Below are positions 11,442 through 21,456 of a stretch of DNA of 64,000 bases, piece after piece. Each line of letters opens with the position of its first letter. Position 1 is the stretch's first letter. The stretch comes from Gari tellinella (Eukaryota; Mollusca; Bivalvia; Cardiida; Psammobiidae), in contig OV277871.1 in assembly GCA_922989275.2 (NCBI GenBank), positions 29,708,693-29,772,692 on the forward strand, given 5' to 3'. Below the pieces are notes generated by a model. The model saw only the letters and a program-made list of their open reading frames with translations. It did not search any database and was not told the DNA's origin. Position numbers and translations under genes: made by a program.

Positions 11442-11698
11442 GTCCATCCGCCACTGCAAGTAATATCGACCTTAGTGTTGTCCGTAGCAGCAATGTAGCG
11501 CATCGAGTCGCCAGTTGTTCTCTCAGGGGTGGGAACCACCGCAAATTTCTTTCCCCATACATCAACTGGAAGCATCTGGTCAACGAGCGTGTCTCTCGAA
11601 CTACCTGGTAGCACGCTTGTTCTTCTGTTACCCGAAAATACGGCTACGATTTTGTTAGCAAGGACCTTTGACCCGGTCAAATCACCAAAGGTCTGGAT
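11442..11698 (-). CDS. IgGFc-binding protein N-terminal-domain gene, coding exon 6
   Basis: Exon bounded by acceptor CAACTCACAG and donor AC|GTAAGC (phase 2). It encodes about 85 residues with TFGDLTGSKVLANKIVAVFS, GNRRTSV, SRDTLVDQMLPVDVWGKKFA and VVPTPERTTGD. This is the core signature of the IgGFc-binding protein N-terminal domain (FCGBP_N): DLTGTxV..xKPVAVxSGNxR, then DHLVEQLxPxxxWGxxFxVxP. The frame joins exon 5 exactly (…DTFQ then IQTFGD…). The donor shows the gene continues, but no further exon was recognised to the left, so the C-terminal part is missing from this annotation or lies outside the window. Confidence 0.8.
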
Positions 11699-11754
11699 CT
11701 GTGAGTTGGAAACATATGTCGTACATGAAGCTTTTCTTCATATTAGCATGTACA

Positions 11755-11833
11755 GTGAAACCCCTCTAAACCGGGCATGAGCGGGGACAACATAAATTTC
11801 CGGTTTAGAGGGGTTTCTGGTTTAAGGGGGTTG
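11755..11833. mobile_element. left half of a family-I pogo-like MITE (right half near 13771-13806)
   Basis: ACAGTGAAACCCCTCTAAAC followed by CGGGCATGAGCGGGG and CCGGTTTAGAGGGGTTTC. The matching right end AGGTTCCGGTTTGGAGGGGC with CTACTG lies at about 13771-13806. Later insertions (family B at 11833, family A at 12547, the inverted repeat at 13581) may have pushed the ends apart. A compact copy exists at 33614-34007. Confidence 0.6.
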
Positions 11834-12070
11834 AACCCATTACCCCAAAGCTTGTTTTAAGTATGGAAGATAACTGACCCTTTAAAGCAGGTTGAAAGTA
11901 AAGCAGAATGCGCCTTAATGCACATTCTGCTTTACTGACACCCTGCTTTAAGCTATAATCTTCAAGAATGTAGACATTGTTTCTGATTACACATATTCAT
12001 GAATGTATTTTCTTCAGTGTAGGAATTAACCAAAGGCGTAAAAATACGTATTTTTGGTGTAATGGGTTAA
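11833..12070. mobile_element. family-B MITE (TTAA site, class-2 palindrome)
   Basis: Ends TTGAACCCATTACCCC and AATGGGTTAA are the family-B terminal repeat. The palindrome (about 11884-11951) has arms AAAGCAGGTTGAAAGTAAA and TTTACTGACACCCTGCTTT around a CAGAATGCGCCTTAATGCAC tip. Confidence 0.8.
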
Positions 12071-12546
12071 GATAAAGAATGATTGGAAACGGGACCAAAG
12101 TTATTTTGTCCAGTTTAGAATGTAACAAAGGGTAGTTTTGACAAGGGGAAAAACTCCGTCATCCTTAGATGAAATTATCATTTTGTCAGACAGGATTGCC
12201 TCTCTTTATATACTGCGTGAGCAACAGCTCACCTATTAGGGGCCAATGAGGTACATGACTGATTTAGGTGGCAAATGAGCCAACCCATGCAACCTGTCAG
12301 CTGATTTTTAGACATTTCAGTTCAGGCTTTTGACAGAGCAAAATCCTTTATACGCAGATACCCCCCGCAAAGCTATTCAAAAAGTGTCCTCTTACGTCTG
12401 ATACCGGACACTTTTTTCTGTTACCGGACAGTTTTACTTTCTGTTACCGGATACTTTTTACGGGCGTGGTGCACGTGGTGAGCATGCGGTCATCGGTTTA
12501 ACTCTTGCACTGCCCGGGAATTGACGAGGTAACCCTTGTTATGCTA
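12071..12546. other. intron 5 sequence, no feature recognised
   Basis: Intron of the minus-strand gene; contains three tandem-like GTTACCGGA/GATACCGGA motifs near 12400-12450 but no clear element. Confidence 0.4.
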
Positions 12547-12796
12547 CAGTGGAGAAAACATAATTCTTTCCCGTTTAAACGCAAACGAAACGCAAACGCA
12601 AAACACAAAATGTAGAAAATAATAACTTTTTTTTTACATTTTTCATCATCTATTTTCATCTGAGTGGCACACAATTTGGATCCTGATCAGACGCCGGGTT
12701 ACCCGGCGTCTGATCTGGTTCCAAAATGTTTGCAATGGAAAATATAGTTTAAGCGTCAAACGCGTTAATTGGGAAAGAATAACGTTTTTTCCACTG
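12547..12796. mobile_element. family-A MITE
   Basis: CAGTGGAGAAAACATAATTC at the left and AATAACGTTTTTTCCACTG at the right, flanked by TA. The central class-1 palindrome is at about 12670-12735 (GATCCTGATCAGACGCCGGG). The C-side arm has diverged. A second hairpin-like remnant follows at 12820-12890. Confidence 0.8.
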
Positions 12797-13580
12797 TGAG
12801 TACCGCTTGTCTAACATTTGGAAACAGTTTAGATCCATAGAAGACGCCATGTTACGCGGCATGTGATCTGGATCCAAATGTTTGGCACTGATTTTCATTT
12901 TTGATTCAATTTTGAAAGTATAAGAAAGATTTTGAGATTCTCCGCAGACGATAAGTTTGATGCAGACGGCAATTCAGCACGATAAGGAATAACGAACTTT
13001 CGCAAATAATTTGGATCAATATCAAACACACAGTAACTCAGCGTTTGAACAGGATCCAAACTGATAGACACTTTATTCGTGCAATCAAATCCCAAAACTT
13101 TGCGTTGGAAAATAAGTGCATTTCAATTTCAAAGCAGACTACAATATGACAGTGCAAGAGTAAACAACGCTATTTAATAGTGTGCCTGTTCAGGAGAAAA
13201 ATATCTGGTCCTTGGTTTGGTTATAAGGAGCGGAAAAGGAATTATATCGGGTTAAAATGATAAAATATTTATTGACCTTAAAACTAAATGCTTAAAAAAA
13301 GATGTCATCTAAATTGTTAAATACAGCGCTTACCTTATACTAGCTGAATACTCATTCTGAGCGCAGATAAATAAATACGTAGTAGTATATTTTACGGCAT
13401 GACCCAGCACACAGGCTGTACGGAATGCTCGTGCAAAGTATAAAAAGGACCAATGAAAATAATAGTTGGTTTACGTGAATTTTAATAGTTTAGAAATAGA
13501 TATATTAATTTGCTATATTACATTGACCGCAATCATTATTGACTAGGTGTAAGATATTTATTAAAATCTACGTATAAGTC
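12797..13580. other. intron 5 sequence with palindrome debris
   Basis: Contains a degraded class-1 palindrome around 12828-12885 and a stretch (12900-13100) resembling flanks of family-F elements (GTCTGC…TCGTCTGC motifs). The open minus frame at 12895-13095 is repeat-derived. Confidence 0.4.
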
Positions 13581-13760
13581 AGATACACGACGGATTTCGC
13601 CTTAAAAGTGTAGGGTATGAATCGTAATAAGACTGTTTCGCTCGGACGAACAACAAATATGTCCTCGGCTTCGCCTCGGACAATTTGTTGCCGTCCTTGC
13701 AAAACAGTCTTATTACGATTCAATACCCTACACTTTTAAGGCGAAACCCGTCGTGTATCT
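13581..13760. repeat. 180-bp inverted repeat
   Basis: The arms AGATACACGACGG and CGTCGTGTATCT, and TTAAAAGTGTAGGGTATGAA and CCCTACACTTTTAA, pair nearly throughout, with GACTGTTT/AAACAGTC nearer the centre. It looks like a foldback MITE. Confidence 0.8.
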
Positions 13761-14334
13761 ATTACGTATTTAGAGGTTCCGGTTTGGAGGGGCTCTACTG
13801 CATGTCATACTTGCCTTCACATCTAACACACAATGTAAATCATTCACCTCTTTTTACTTTGTTTTTTTGTTTGTTTTTATTGACACACAATGCCCTGATC
13901 AGAGTCCTCCTTTAAAATTCCTCTTTCCTCTTATCAGGGTTTTCACTGTTTGCATACGATGAGAATATTTTTTTTACTTGTACACTGCTTGAAATGACGA
14001 GTACACTCGTCATGCACTTGAGTTGAATAAGGTAAAAATTGTTTTTCAGTAGTCCATTGAGGCCAGATTTTTTTTAAATACTGTATTACAAGAAATGTTT
14101 AAAGACAATACCCCAGTCCATTCAATGTCCCCCACACACATTGTTCTCACTAGGCGCGGAAGTAACTGTAAAAGTCATGAAACCTGTGGGATAGCCATCT
14201 CATTTTGTCTAGAGAGACCCTGGCATACTCAAATTTAAGGGGGAGTATTCAAAGCAAATAATACACAATAAAGGACGGGCCTTACACGAGGTAGACGCTT
14301 CACTGATTCTTTGCCTAGACAATTTTACAGGTTA
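13761..14334. other. intron 5 sequence, no gene recognised
   Basis: Includes the right end of the family-I MITE near 13771-13806. The open plus frame at 13685-13915 overlaps repeats and is not supported. Confidence 0.4.
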
Positions 14335-14580
14335 CAGTGTAGAATGTGTTATTCTTTCCCAATAAACGCGTTTACGCTAAAACTATTATTTGCAGTGCAA
14401 ACAGTTTGGAGCCAGATCAGACGCCGGGTAACCCGGCGTCTGATCAGGCTTCAAATTGTTTGCCACCAAGATAAAAATGAATTATCAGAATTGTCCAAAA
14501 GTTGTTCTTTTCTACGTTTTAGTGTTTTGCGTTTGCGTACGTTTGCGTTTAAACGGGAAAGAATAACAGATTCTCCACTG
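14335..14580. mobile_element. family-A MITE
   Basis: CAGTGTAGAATGTGTTATTC and GAATAACAGATTCTCCACTG ends, TA on both sides. The central palindrome at about 14398-14463 has arms GATCAGACGCCGGG and CCCGGCGTCTGATC around TAA. Confidence 0.9.
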
Positions 14581-14666
14581 TAAGTAGGATTCAAAAGTTT
14601 CATCAGACTACGTGTAAGTAATGTTTTTAAGTGGAACTCTCAGAACCGACGTCAAACAACCAAATA

Positions 14667-14869
14667 CAGTAGAACCTCTCTATTACGACCACTAAAATGT
14701 GTCAAATATAAGTAGTTTAAGACAGGCGACTGCTTAAAGCAATGTGAAAGTGAAACAGAAAGCTCCTACAGGAGCTTTCTGTTTCACTTTCACATTGCTT
14801 TAAGCTGTCGTCTGTCTTTATACAGACAATTAGCCTTCTTTTAGTGGTCGTAATAGAGCGGTTCTACTG
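14667..14869. mobile_element. family-D MITE (CAGTAGAACCTCTC ends, class-2 palindrome)
   Basis: CAGTAGAACCTCTCTATTAC at the left is mirrored by GTAATAGAGCGGTTCTACTG at the right, TA flanks. Ends of this kind are typical of pogo/Tigger-type elements. The central palindrome (14735-14803) pairs AAAGCAATGTGAAAGTGAAA with TTTCACTTTCACATTGCTTT around CAGAAAGCTCC. It lies just downstream of exon 5. Confidence 0.9.
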
Positions 14870-14905
14870 TAAGTAAAAGCAACGCGGTATACTGCACAGT
14901 TTTAC

Positions 14906-15036
14906 CTGAAAAGTGTCGTATCTGTTGAGAGTTAACACGATATTCTGGTTTTTGTAGTAGTTTTTGCCTCCGTATCTGACCTCTATACTGGAATGGCTGG
15001 CTAATGTGATGGTTACCTGGGTATTGTCTATAACAC
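14906..15036 (-). CDS. IgGFc-binding protein N-terminal-domain gene, coding exon 5
   Basis: Acceptor TATTTACAG and donor CAG|GTAAAAC; phase 1 in, phase 0 out. Encodes about 43 residues: VIDNTQVTITLASHSSIEVR, then GGKNYYKNQNIVLTLNRYDT and FQ. The pattern DNTxVxIxL…NxYxTFQ is the part of the FCGBP_N domain that precedes the DLTG block. The frame joins exon 4 (…QLMVTG) and exon 6 without a break. Confidence 0.8.
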
Positions 15037-15069
15037 CTGTAAATACAAAATGTGGTGATATAGCCGATT

Positions 15070-15185
15070 TCAGATAGGGCGGAGAGAGGGAGGGAGAAAG
15101 AGAGAGAGAGGGAGAAAGAGATAAATAGATAGATAGAGACACAAATACACACACACACACACACACAAACGCATACAAATGCCGA

Positions 15186-15238
<53 letters not shown>

Positions 15239-15480
15239 CAAAAGCAGGGACATAAAGAAGATAGAGATAGACAAGGAGATACAGAAACCGAGAGGGAAAG
15301 AGAGACAAGGAGGGACAGAGAGAGAGAGACACAGAGAGAAGGAGACAAATACAGAAAGAGAGAGAGACAGTGACAGGGAGAGACAGAGACGGACTGAAAT
15401 AGAGGAGAGAGGGGGAAAAAAAAGAGAGAGAGAGAATGAGAGAGAAAGAGAAAGAGAGAGTGAGAGAGAAAGAGAGGTGG
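15070..15480. repeat. (GA)n-rich low-complexity tract with a (CA)n block
   Basis: About 400 bp of GA-dominated purine sequence, including an uninterrupted GA run near 15190-15236 and an ACAC run near 15149-15168. It fills part of intron 4. The long open frames on both strands (for example the Ser/Leu-rich minus frames) arise from the composition and are not genes. Confidence 0.95.
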
Positions 15481-15599
15481 AGAGAGAATGTCATAGAGAA
15501 ACAAAAGCATAACAAAACAAAAGACACAAACGGTATGCGACATACTCATCATATTTAAATGTACTAGGACGGACATACCAGAGCAGTGTAAATGTGATC

Positions 15600-15700
15600 A
15601 GACTGCTCGCAACAGATAGGCGTGTGGCAAGAATGGTCGTTGGGTCTCCGTAGAGTTCCGATATTGACCGACATTGGCAATTAGGGTTTGTCAACCTTAA
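15600..15700. repeat. degenerate CCGATATTGACCGACATTGG repeat
   Basis: A block with CCGATATTGACCGACATTGG at about 15658. Relatives occur near 31495-31515 (CCGATATTGGCCGACATTGG) and 42570-42590 (CCGATATTAACCGATATTGA). These resemble the short CCAATATCGG tandem motifs common in marine invertebrate genomes; three loci are seen here. Confidence 0.5.
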
Positions 15701-15759
15701 TTGCAGGGCTGCCATTTCTCCGGATTTTTCTTAAATCTTAGGATTTTTGTATAGCTCAT

Positions 15760-15845
15760 GGTAGCTTAAAGCAAGCTTAAAGTAAAGCAGAATGCGCCTT
15801 AAGGCGCATTCTGTTTTACTTACAGCCTGCTTTAAGTAGTCGCAT
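15760..15845. repeat. class-2 palindrome without recognisable terminal repeats
   Basis: TTAAAGCAAGCTTAAAGTAA and TTTACTTACAGCCTGCTTTA flank CAGAATGCGCCTTAAGGCGC. A shorter, arm-deleted relative lies at about 17851-17893. Both sit in a repeated context (GGATTTTTC…AGCCCTGTA) seen also near 28480-28500. Confidence 0.7.
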
Positions 15846-15970
15846 GTCAACTAAACAAGAAACAGGCTATGGGATAAAGGTACGATTCGTACAATCGCAC
15901 TTGAAAAATGCAAATTTGGAAATCTTAGGATTTTTCATGTCCACTTATGGAAGCCCTGTAATTGGCTTAC

Positions 15971-16117
15971 CTGTTACCATGAGCTGAGTTTCCATGGTGC
16001 TGGGATGGTGGGAGACCGTGTAGTACTCCATACCAAGTACATCCGTGGGGAAGGCAAGGAAGGCATCGTTGGAGTAGGTCTCGATATTAGTACCGTACAC
16101 TACAACCTCATCGCTCC
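15971..16117 (-). CDS. IgGFc-binding protein N-terminal-domain gene, coding exon 4
   Basis: Acceptor TTGTGTTTAG and donor ACAG|GTAAGC; phase 1 at both ends, 147 nt. Encodes GSDEVVVYGTNIETYSNDAF, LAFPTDVLGMEYYTVSHHP and ETQLMVTG. The block S.DaFLALPTDVLGxEYY is diagnostic of the FCGBP_N domain. The exon joins exon 3 (…KGILVT) and exon 5 in frame. Confidence 0.85.
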
Positions 16118-16144
16118 CTAAACACAATAAAATCAACCCATAAA

Positions 16145-16366
16145 CTATACTTAAAACTGAATACAATTTGCAAAGGTCAATGTTCCTATGTATAAAACAT
16201 CTATTGTCCGATTTTTCTGACCTGTCAGAGTTATTTTTAGAGCAGAATAGTTTATAATGGTAAATAGGTAAGAAAGGTAACATCGGATCTAAATAGTCGT
16301 TCACTTTCCAACTTGATATAAGCATGATCCTCGTGCAGCACGAGACAGCTGCGCTAATTTTAATGA
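16145..16366 (-). mobile_element. SINE-like element with tRNA-type A box, minus strand
   Basis: Reading the minus strand from about 16360: TTAGCGCAGC, CTCGTGCTGCACGAGGATCA, then TTATATCAAGTTGGAAAGTG. It matches 19323-19480 on the plus strand and 6757-6850. The A box TAGCGCAGCGG fits the tRNA consensus TRGCNNAGYGG. A truncated family-A end abuts it at 16370, as in the two other copies. Confidence 0.6.
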
Positions 16367-16369
16367 TAT

Positions 16370-16577
16370 GTTATTCATTCTCAATAAACGTGTTTAATGC
16401 TAAAAACTATTATGTCCATTGCAAACAGGTTGGAGCCAGATCAGACGCCGGGTAATCCGGCGTCTGATCAGGCTCCAATCTGTTTGCCACCCAGATTGAA
16501 AAGATTAAATTAATGTTCTACTGTTTAGTGCATTGTGTTTGCGTTTATTCGGGAAATAATAATGGCTTGTCTACTGT
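16370..16577. mobile_element. degraded family-A MITE
   Basis: Left end worn (TTATTCATTCTCAATAAACG); the class-1 palindrome at about 16423-16489 is still near perfect (GATCAGACGCCGGGTAATCC). Right end AATAATGGCTTGTCTACTG. Confidence 0.75.
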
Positions 16578-16591
16578 ACATTACGCTCAAT

Positions 16592-17310
16592 AAATAGAGA
16601 ATATTTGGTGACTAGCTTTGAATGAGAAATGTTATCTGGCAAGGCGGATGAATATATCAGGTGAGCCGCAGGCGAACCTGATATTTTCAGAAGCCGAGCC
16701 AGATAACATTTCTCATTCAAAGCTAGTCACCAAATATTCTATTTATCCTTGTCACAATAGTAAAATAAATAGAGAATGCATTTTTTAAGCTAGAATCATT
16801 TTTGGTCCAGATAAGATTCTCACTAAAGAACTATGTTATTCTAGGAAAGCGCGCTATTATATAGATGACGTCAGTGACGTCACATCCTAGTTACGTTGAA
16901 AAGAAATACAAGAACCTTTAAAAATCTAGTGTTTTTCACTCGGGAAATCTAAAAGGCGGACAATTATAGAAGAATGTCAGCAAGCGACTAGTGGCGCGTA
17001 CTCTTTAACGCTTTGGTTGCATCGAATAGTTCGAATAAACGTCGTTACACGTCGGATTCTGTTGAAATAGTTTTAGAAAACCTTTCCTAACAGCGGGAAA
17101 AATAAGCGTCTCGGTGGAAAAAATAGTTCCGGCTACATGTCATGTGACCAACTGACATAATAACATCGGTCATGTGACCAACTAGCATAATAAAGCAAAG
17201 TTTATCTGTTACCCCTTTATCCGTCAGGAAAATAGGCACGTGACAGGATAAATACAGCTTTTCGTATCCCTGGCTGACTATACGGAAATCAACGAGTACG
17301 GTGATCATCC
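16592..17310. mobile_element. half copy of the foldback element seen at 43876-44880
   Basis: Begins AAATAGAGAATATTTGGTGA with a subterminal palindrome to about 16745 (ATGTTATCTGGCAAGG and CCAGATAACATTTCTC). It continues through GATGACGTCAGTGACGTCA at about 16864 and a loop with paired GTCATGTGACCAACT motifs. The opposite arm is missing after about 17310. The minus open frame at 17087-17308 (FLTDKGVTDKLCFIMLVGHM) recurs on the plus strand at 44281, so it belongs to the element, not to a host gene. Confidence 0.8.
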
Positions 17311-18520
17311 CTTCTAAAATTTTAGAATGTTCCTATCTAAAAATAACTCTGACAAGGTTAGAATAAAACACTAATATTCGCCAGCAATCGCCAGGAATTA
17401 TAAGTAATCGTATTATTACGGTCATCATCCTTATTACTATATTAATAAGTAGTACTGGCAGTATTAGTATATTTAATAATATGTATTTAGGCTTTGCCTA
17501 TGGACGGAAAAAAGCAAAATTGTACTAATGAAAACGGAATAGATCTATCGCCAGTGTGTGATCACTGAGCAGCGCTCTTGTATCAGTTCATTGTGTATTC
17601 CAGATCACACTCGAGGCTACGCCTCTCGTGACTGAGATCTGGATTACACAACCGACTCGAACTTTTATTATAAACCTAAATTGTTTGGGACAAGATCTAT
17701 ATGTTGTTACCCAATAATCAAATAGATATACTAGTATAAGCACCATTGTATACAATGTTAAAAGTTAAAACTCCTCCGTACAGCTATATTATCAGGGCTC
17801 CATTTCTCCAGATTTTTCCTAAATCTCCGGATTTTCCCCCAGGTTATAGTAGCTTAAAGTAGGCTCATTCTGCTTTACTTCCAGTCTGCTTTAAGTAGTC
17901 ACATACCAACAAAACTAGAACTCGGCTATGGGGTAAAGGTACGATTCGTAAAATCGCGCTTGAAAAATGCATATTTGGAAATCTTAGGATTTTTCATTTC
18001 AACTTATGGCAGCCCTGTAGATCTATTATAATGCAATCTGAAACTATTTTTGGAAGTCATACGTCATATGACCACCAATAATGACGTCATTATTTATATA
18101 GATGACGTATTGGTAATCCGTTATTTTTATCGGTTCGATTGAGAAGTAGCTCTTTGCAAATAACGTTCATATTTAGCGTTAAAGGGTATGAATTGAACTG
18201 TTTGAAATTTTGTCATTTGGAGGAAATCATTACAAGTAAGTGTTGTGGGTTATTCATTCTTAAAATGGTTTAAAAATATCACCGAAATCGGGAATTCCGA
18301 AACGTCACGCACAACTCTTCGTAAAAACCGTGACGTCATCATCCAAGATGTCAGCCACCATGTTTTGTAGTTGCCTAGTTTTGAGGAAATTATTCACGCG
18401 CAAATCAAACACTTTTCAAAGGCTGTCAGTGATTGAATAGAATTGGAATACCTTTGATTTTATCATGCATTACTTAAGAACGGAAAAAAGGCAAGCCTTT
18501 TTTCCGTATAATCAATACGT
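17311..18520. other. intron 3 sequence with small inverted repeats
   Basis: No exon recognised. Visible: an inverted-repeat region at about 17480-17690 (CCAGATCACACTCGAGG against GAGATCTGGATTACACA), and the arm-deleted class-2 palindrome at 17851-17893. Confidence 0.4.
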
Positions 18521-18575
18521 TATTCATTTAAGGAATAATTCGAATATTTATTGTATTCATGGAGGTATAATTTAA
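18521..18575. mobile_element. half of a TAAGGAATAATTCGAATA inverted-repeat MITE
   Basis: AAGGAATAATTCGAATATTT and ATTGTATTCATGGAGGTAT match one arm of the complete element at 18894-19014. Confidence 0.65.
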
Positions 18576-18893
18576 TATTGTTTGTTTTCATTACATTTGG
18601 TTAGCTGTGATTGGCTGTAATTTTTGTTTCATAACTCCATGAAAAAAAAATCAGGCCACGCCTTGTCAGGACTACTTTCCCTCAGTCCAACTGCTCTTCA
18701 CAAGCGCTGCATGAAGCAGGATGCCAAATGACGTCATTGACGTCGACGTTACTACATAACAATGTCGCGTTTTGGCGGAAAATATATATGGCGGAGGGAC
18801 TACAACCTACGTTTTAAAAGCGTTAAAAAAGAACATTGGCGTCAGATTCTCTATTTAACCACTTTCTTAAATTGAGAAGTGATATTAAATTAT

Positions 18894-19014
18894 AAGGAAT
18901 AATTCGGAATATTTATTGTATTCATGGATGTATGAAAAAAAAAACCTGGTCACACTGTGACCAGGTTTTTTCTTCATACCTCCATGAATACAATAAATAT
19001 TCGAATTATTCCTT
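18894..19014. mobile_element. 121-bp foldback MITE
   Basis: AAGGAATAATTCGGAATATT with TATTGTATTCATGGATGTAT pairs almost perfectly with its inverse at the right (ATACCTCCATGAATACAATA, AATATTCGAATTATTCCTT). The tip is AACCTGGTCACACTGTGACC. A further tail copy of CCTGGTCACACTGT follows at 19030. Confidence 0.85.
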
Positions 19015-19121
19015 AAATGAAAAAAAAAGACCTGGTCACACTGTATGAAACCGCGAAGGGATGAGTTTTCTCTACATACGGTTAATGATACGGATAGCTG
19101 TAAATTTTTGTGCGCAGTGTA

Positions 19122-19320
19122 CAGTAGAGAATACCTTATTCTTTCCCGTTTTAACGCAAACGCAATGCACTAAACTGTGGAAATTTACTTTAAGAAATTT
19201 TAATTATATTTTTAATCTGAGTAGCAAACATGTTGGAGCCTGATCTGGCTCATACCTGTTTGCAATGGAAATACTATTTTTAGTATATAAATGCGTTTAT
19301 TGGGAAAGAATAATATATCA
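19122..19320. mobile_element. family-A MITE, right end lost
   Basis: ACAGTAGAGAATACCTTATT start; its palindrome has lost one arm (TTGGAGCCTGATCTGGCTC). It ends in GGGAAAGAATAATA and runs directly into a SINE-like sequence, the same junction as at 6756 and (reversed) 16367. Confidence 0.7.
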
Positions 19321-19322
19321 GT

Positions 19323-19560
19323 AAAGTTAGCGCAGCGGTCTCGTGCTGCACGAGGATCATGTTATCTCAAGTTGGAAAGTGTACGACTATATAGATCCGA
19401 TGTTACCCTGTTATCTATTTACCATTATGAACTATTCTGTTCTAAAAATAACTCGGACAAGTCAGAAAAGTCGAACAAATAACTGTATGTATGGGACTGT
19501 TCTTATGATTTTGTATGTAAATGCAAGCTGAGAGAGAAATAAACTGAAACTAAACTAAAC
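19323..19560 (+). mobile_element. SINE-like element with tRNA-type A box
   Basis: GTTAGCGCAGCGGTCTCGTG contains the A box TAGCGCAGCGG. A short anticodon-arm-like hairpin follows (TCGTGCTGCACGA). It ends in an AACTGAAACTAAACTAAACT tail, which looks like a SINE tail. No clear B box. Three copies in the window, all joined to a truncated family-A MITE. Confidence 0.6.
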
Positions 19561-20085
19561 TAGATGAAACAATGATGTGCCTGTATAATGTCCCATCTTT
19601 CTGAGATAGTCCGGGCAAACCCAGAGGGAACCTTGCACTGAGTTGCATAGAAAATGTTTTTGCAGTTATGAATAGCTGTTACCTTGTAGTCTATGAAATT
19701 GATTGATGGACATATGTCACCATTGGGCAACTCTCAGAATCCAAGAGGGCCGCCAAGATGGCCTCCAGATTTGATAAACTCTTATTAACCCATACATGGT
19801 AAAACATTGCTCTAAAAGCCCAAAAATGACTGATATATGTATTTAAATATTCATTGGCTCTTATATATTACTTTGATAAGGTTATTCTCAGCTAAATTTT
19901 TAAAAACTAGTCAACTAGATCTAGTTAATTTGCTGTAACTGTTTATATATCAGTACACCCATTTTCCCATAGATATGCCTGTTTACGCATTTTATTTATC
20001 CCTCTACTGAAGAAAATAGTTACATTTTTTTGTAATGAATGTGAAACATAAGACTTATTTCCTTTCTCCTACCAGAATCTAGTTT
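19561..20085. other. intron 3 sequence, no feature recognised
   Basis: No exon or repeat boundary supported. Confidence 0.4.
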
Positions 20086-20460
20086 TACCAATTACCCCAT
20101 AAATACGCCTTTTTACTTATTTAATTCATTCCTCCACAGAAGGGCATTGTTTCAATTTATATAGTCATGAATATGTATACTAAGAAATAGTTTCTATTTC
20201 TTATCAGATAATAAGTTAAAGCAGGCTGAAAGTAAAGCAGAATGCGCCTTACGGGCGCATTCTGCTTTGCTGTCAACCTGCTTTACATGTACATGTAAGT
20301 GGTCACCTGTCTTCAAAACTAGAACCAGGGTATTGGGTAATTGGTAAAAGCAGGCTGAGAGTAAAGCAGAAAGCGCGTTAAGATGCATTCTGCTTAATTT
20401 TAAGCTCCTTTAGAGAAGTCATATATTTCAATATAAGAATAGGCTAAGGAGTAAAGGAAT
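20086..20460. mobile_element. two overlapping family-B MITEs
   Basis: First copy: CCAATTACCCCATAAATACG to GGTATTGGGTAATTGG with a class-2 palindrome at about 20216-20287 (AAAGCAGGCTGAAAGTAAAG, CGCCTTACGGGCG tip). A second, truncated copy starts at about 20340 with another palindrome (AAAGCAGGCTGAGAGTAAAG) missing its lower arm. Confidence 0.7.
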
Positions 20461-20464
20461 AAAA

Positions 20465-20725
20465 CTTTACCCCTGAAATCGCAAATGGAAAGTTCCAGTT
20501 CCCAGCAAAGTGTGTCACATTTTGATTTTAGGGTTGTGTTAACCTATTATGTTAAAATACCAAACAGTGTATATCCTGATCTGGGTATACACTGTTTGCA
20601 CGAGATGAGCGAACTCTTCAAGTGTGCGTTGTTTGTTACTCTATTAATACACCCTTTTGCGTCTTTTATTTATTCCTCCAATGTAGAAATTGTTCTAAAT
20701 TATATAGACATGAATGTGCACTGTA
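20465..20725. mobile_element. family-E-like MITE remnant
   Basis: Contains CCTGAAATCGCAAATGGAA, the flank seen in the family-E copy at 61870, and a hairpin around 20561-20601 (AACAGTGTATATCC…GGGTATACACTGTTTG). Confidence 0.5.
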
Positions 20726-20765
20726 TGGAATAGTTTATATATCCTATCAGATTGAAGTAACTGAG

Positions 20766-21100
20766 TGGCAAACAGTTTGGAGCCTGATAAGACGCCGGAT
20801 ACCTGGTGTCTGATCTGACGAAATGGATTTGGATTTGTTTTGATTTTACGACGTTTTTAACAGTTTTTCAGTTATGTCGCGACGTCAAGCTAAGTACAGG
20901 GGGAGGAAGATCCCAGAAGCCCTTTTATGCCATTCGCCACATGAAAAATCCGAAGTGCCCAGACAGTGATTCGAACACACAGCGGTGAGCAGCTTAGTGA
21001 TGTAAGTCACAATGACTATACCACTAGGCCACGGAGGCCACTATTTGCAATGAAAATTATTGTTTAGATATAAGCGAGTTTATCGGGTAAGAATGTCGCC
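20766..21100. mobile_element. family-A-type palindrome split by a SINE
   Basis: GGCAAACAGTTTGGAGCCTG and a decayed palindrome run to about 20818. The rest of the element (ATTTGCAATGAAAATTATTG, then TTTATCGGGTAAGAAT) resumes at about 21043. The SINE at 20820-21041 sits exactly in the hairpin. Confidence 0.65.
20820..21041 (-). mobile_element. tRNA-derived SINE, minus strand
   Basis: On the minus strand it starts GGCCTCCGTGGCCTAGTGGT, where TGGCCTAGTGG is a perfect A box. TGTTCGAATCA follows about 50 bp on as a two-mismatch B box, as in a tRNA head with extra arm. The body ends with an A-rich tail (TAAAATCAAAACAAATCC). It cannot be a working tRNA because the acceptor stem does not close. Confidence 0.75.
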
Positions 21101-21456
21101 TTCTTCAAAGTATGGCTAAAATTCTAGAACTATTCCAAAACAGATGATGGAAATGTGCTGTATAATCTGGCAAATTACTTGAAATTTGCAGTTTTACAAC
21201 GGATTTCTATGTCTCATTTATAATGTTTAAATCTGCATTATCATGTGTTCGAAAAGATCGTACGCACTGCGTATAAGTGACTTTTGACTGACATTAATTA
21301 AAGCAGAAAGTACCATAAGTAATTACTTGCAATTAACTGATTATTTCATAATATGTGGTATATTTACATTATGTTAAAAGATGACGAACGTGTGTACAAG
21401 TCTGAGTAAAATATGTTCTGTTCTGTTCATTATTCTTCATTTAGGAAAATACCTAC
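21101..21456. other. intron 3, no feature recognised
   Basis: Sequence immediately downstream (minus sense) of exon 3; no element recognised. Confidence 0.4.

Noticed and set aside
14841..15576. Long open minus frames rich in Ser, Leu and Phe (up to 228 codons)
   Set aside because: They are the translation of a (GA)n/(CA)n tract; the real coding exon is only 14906-15036.
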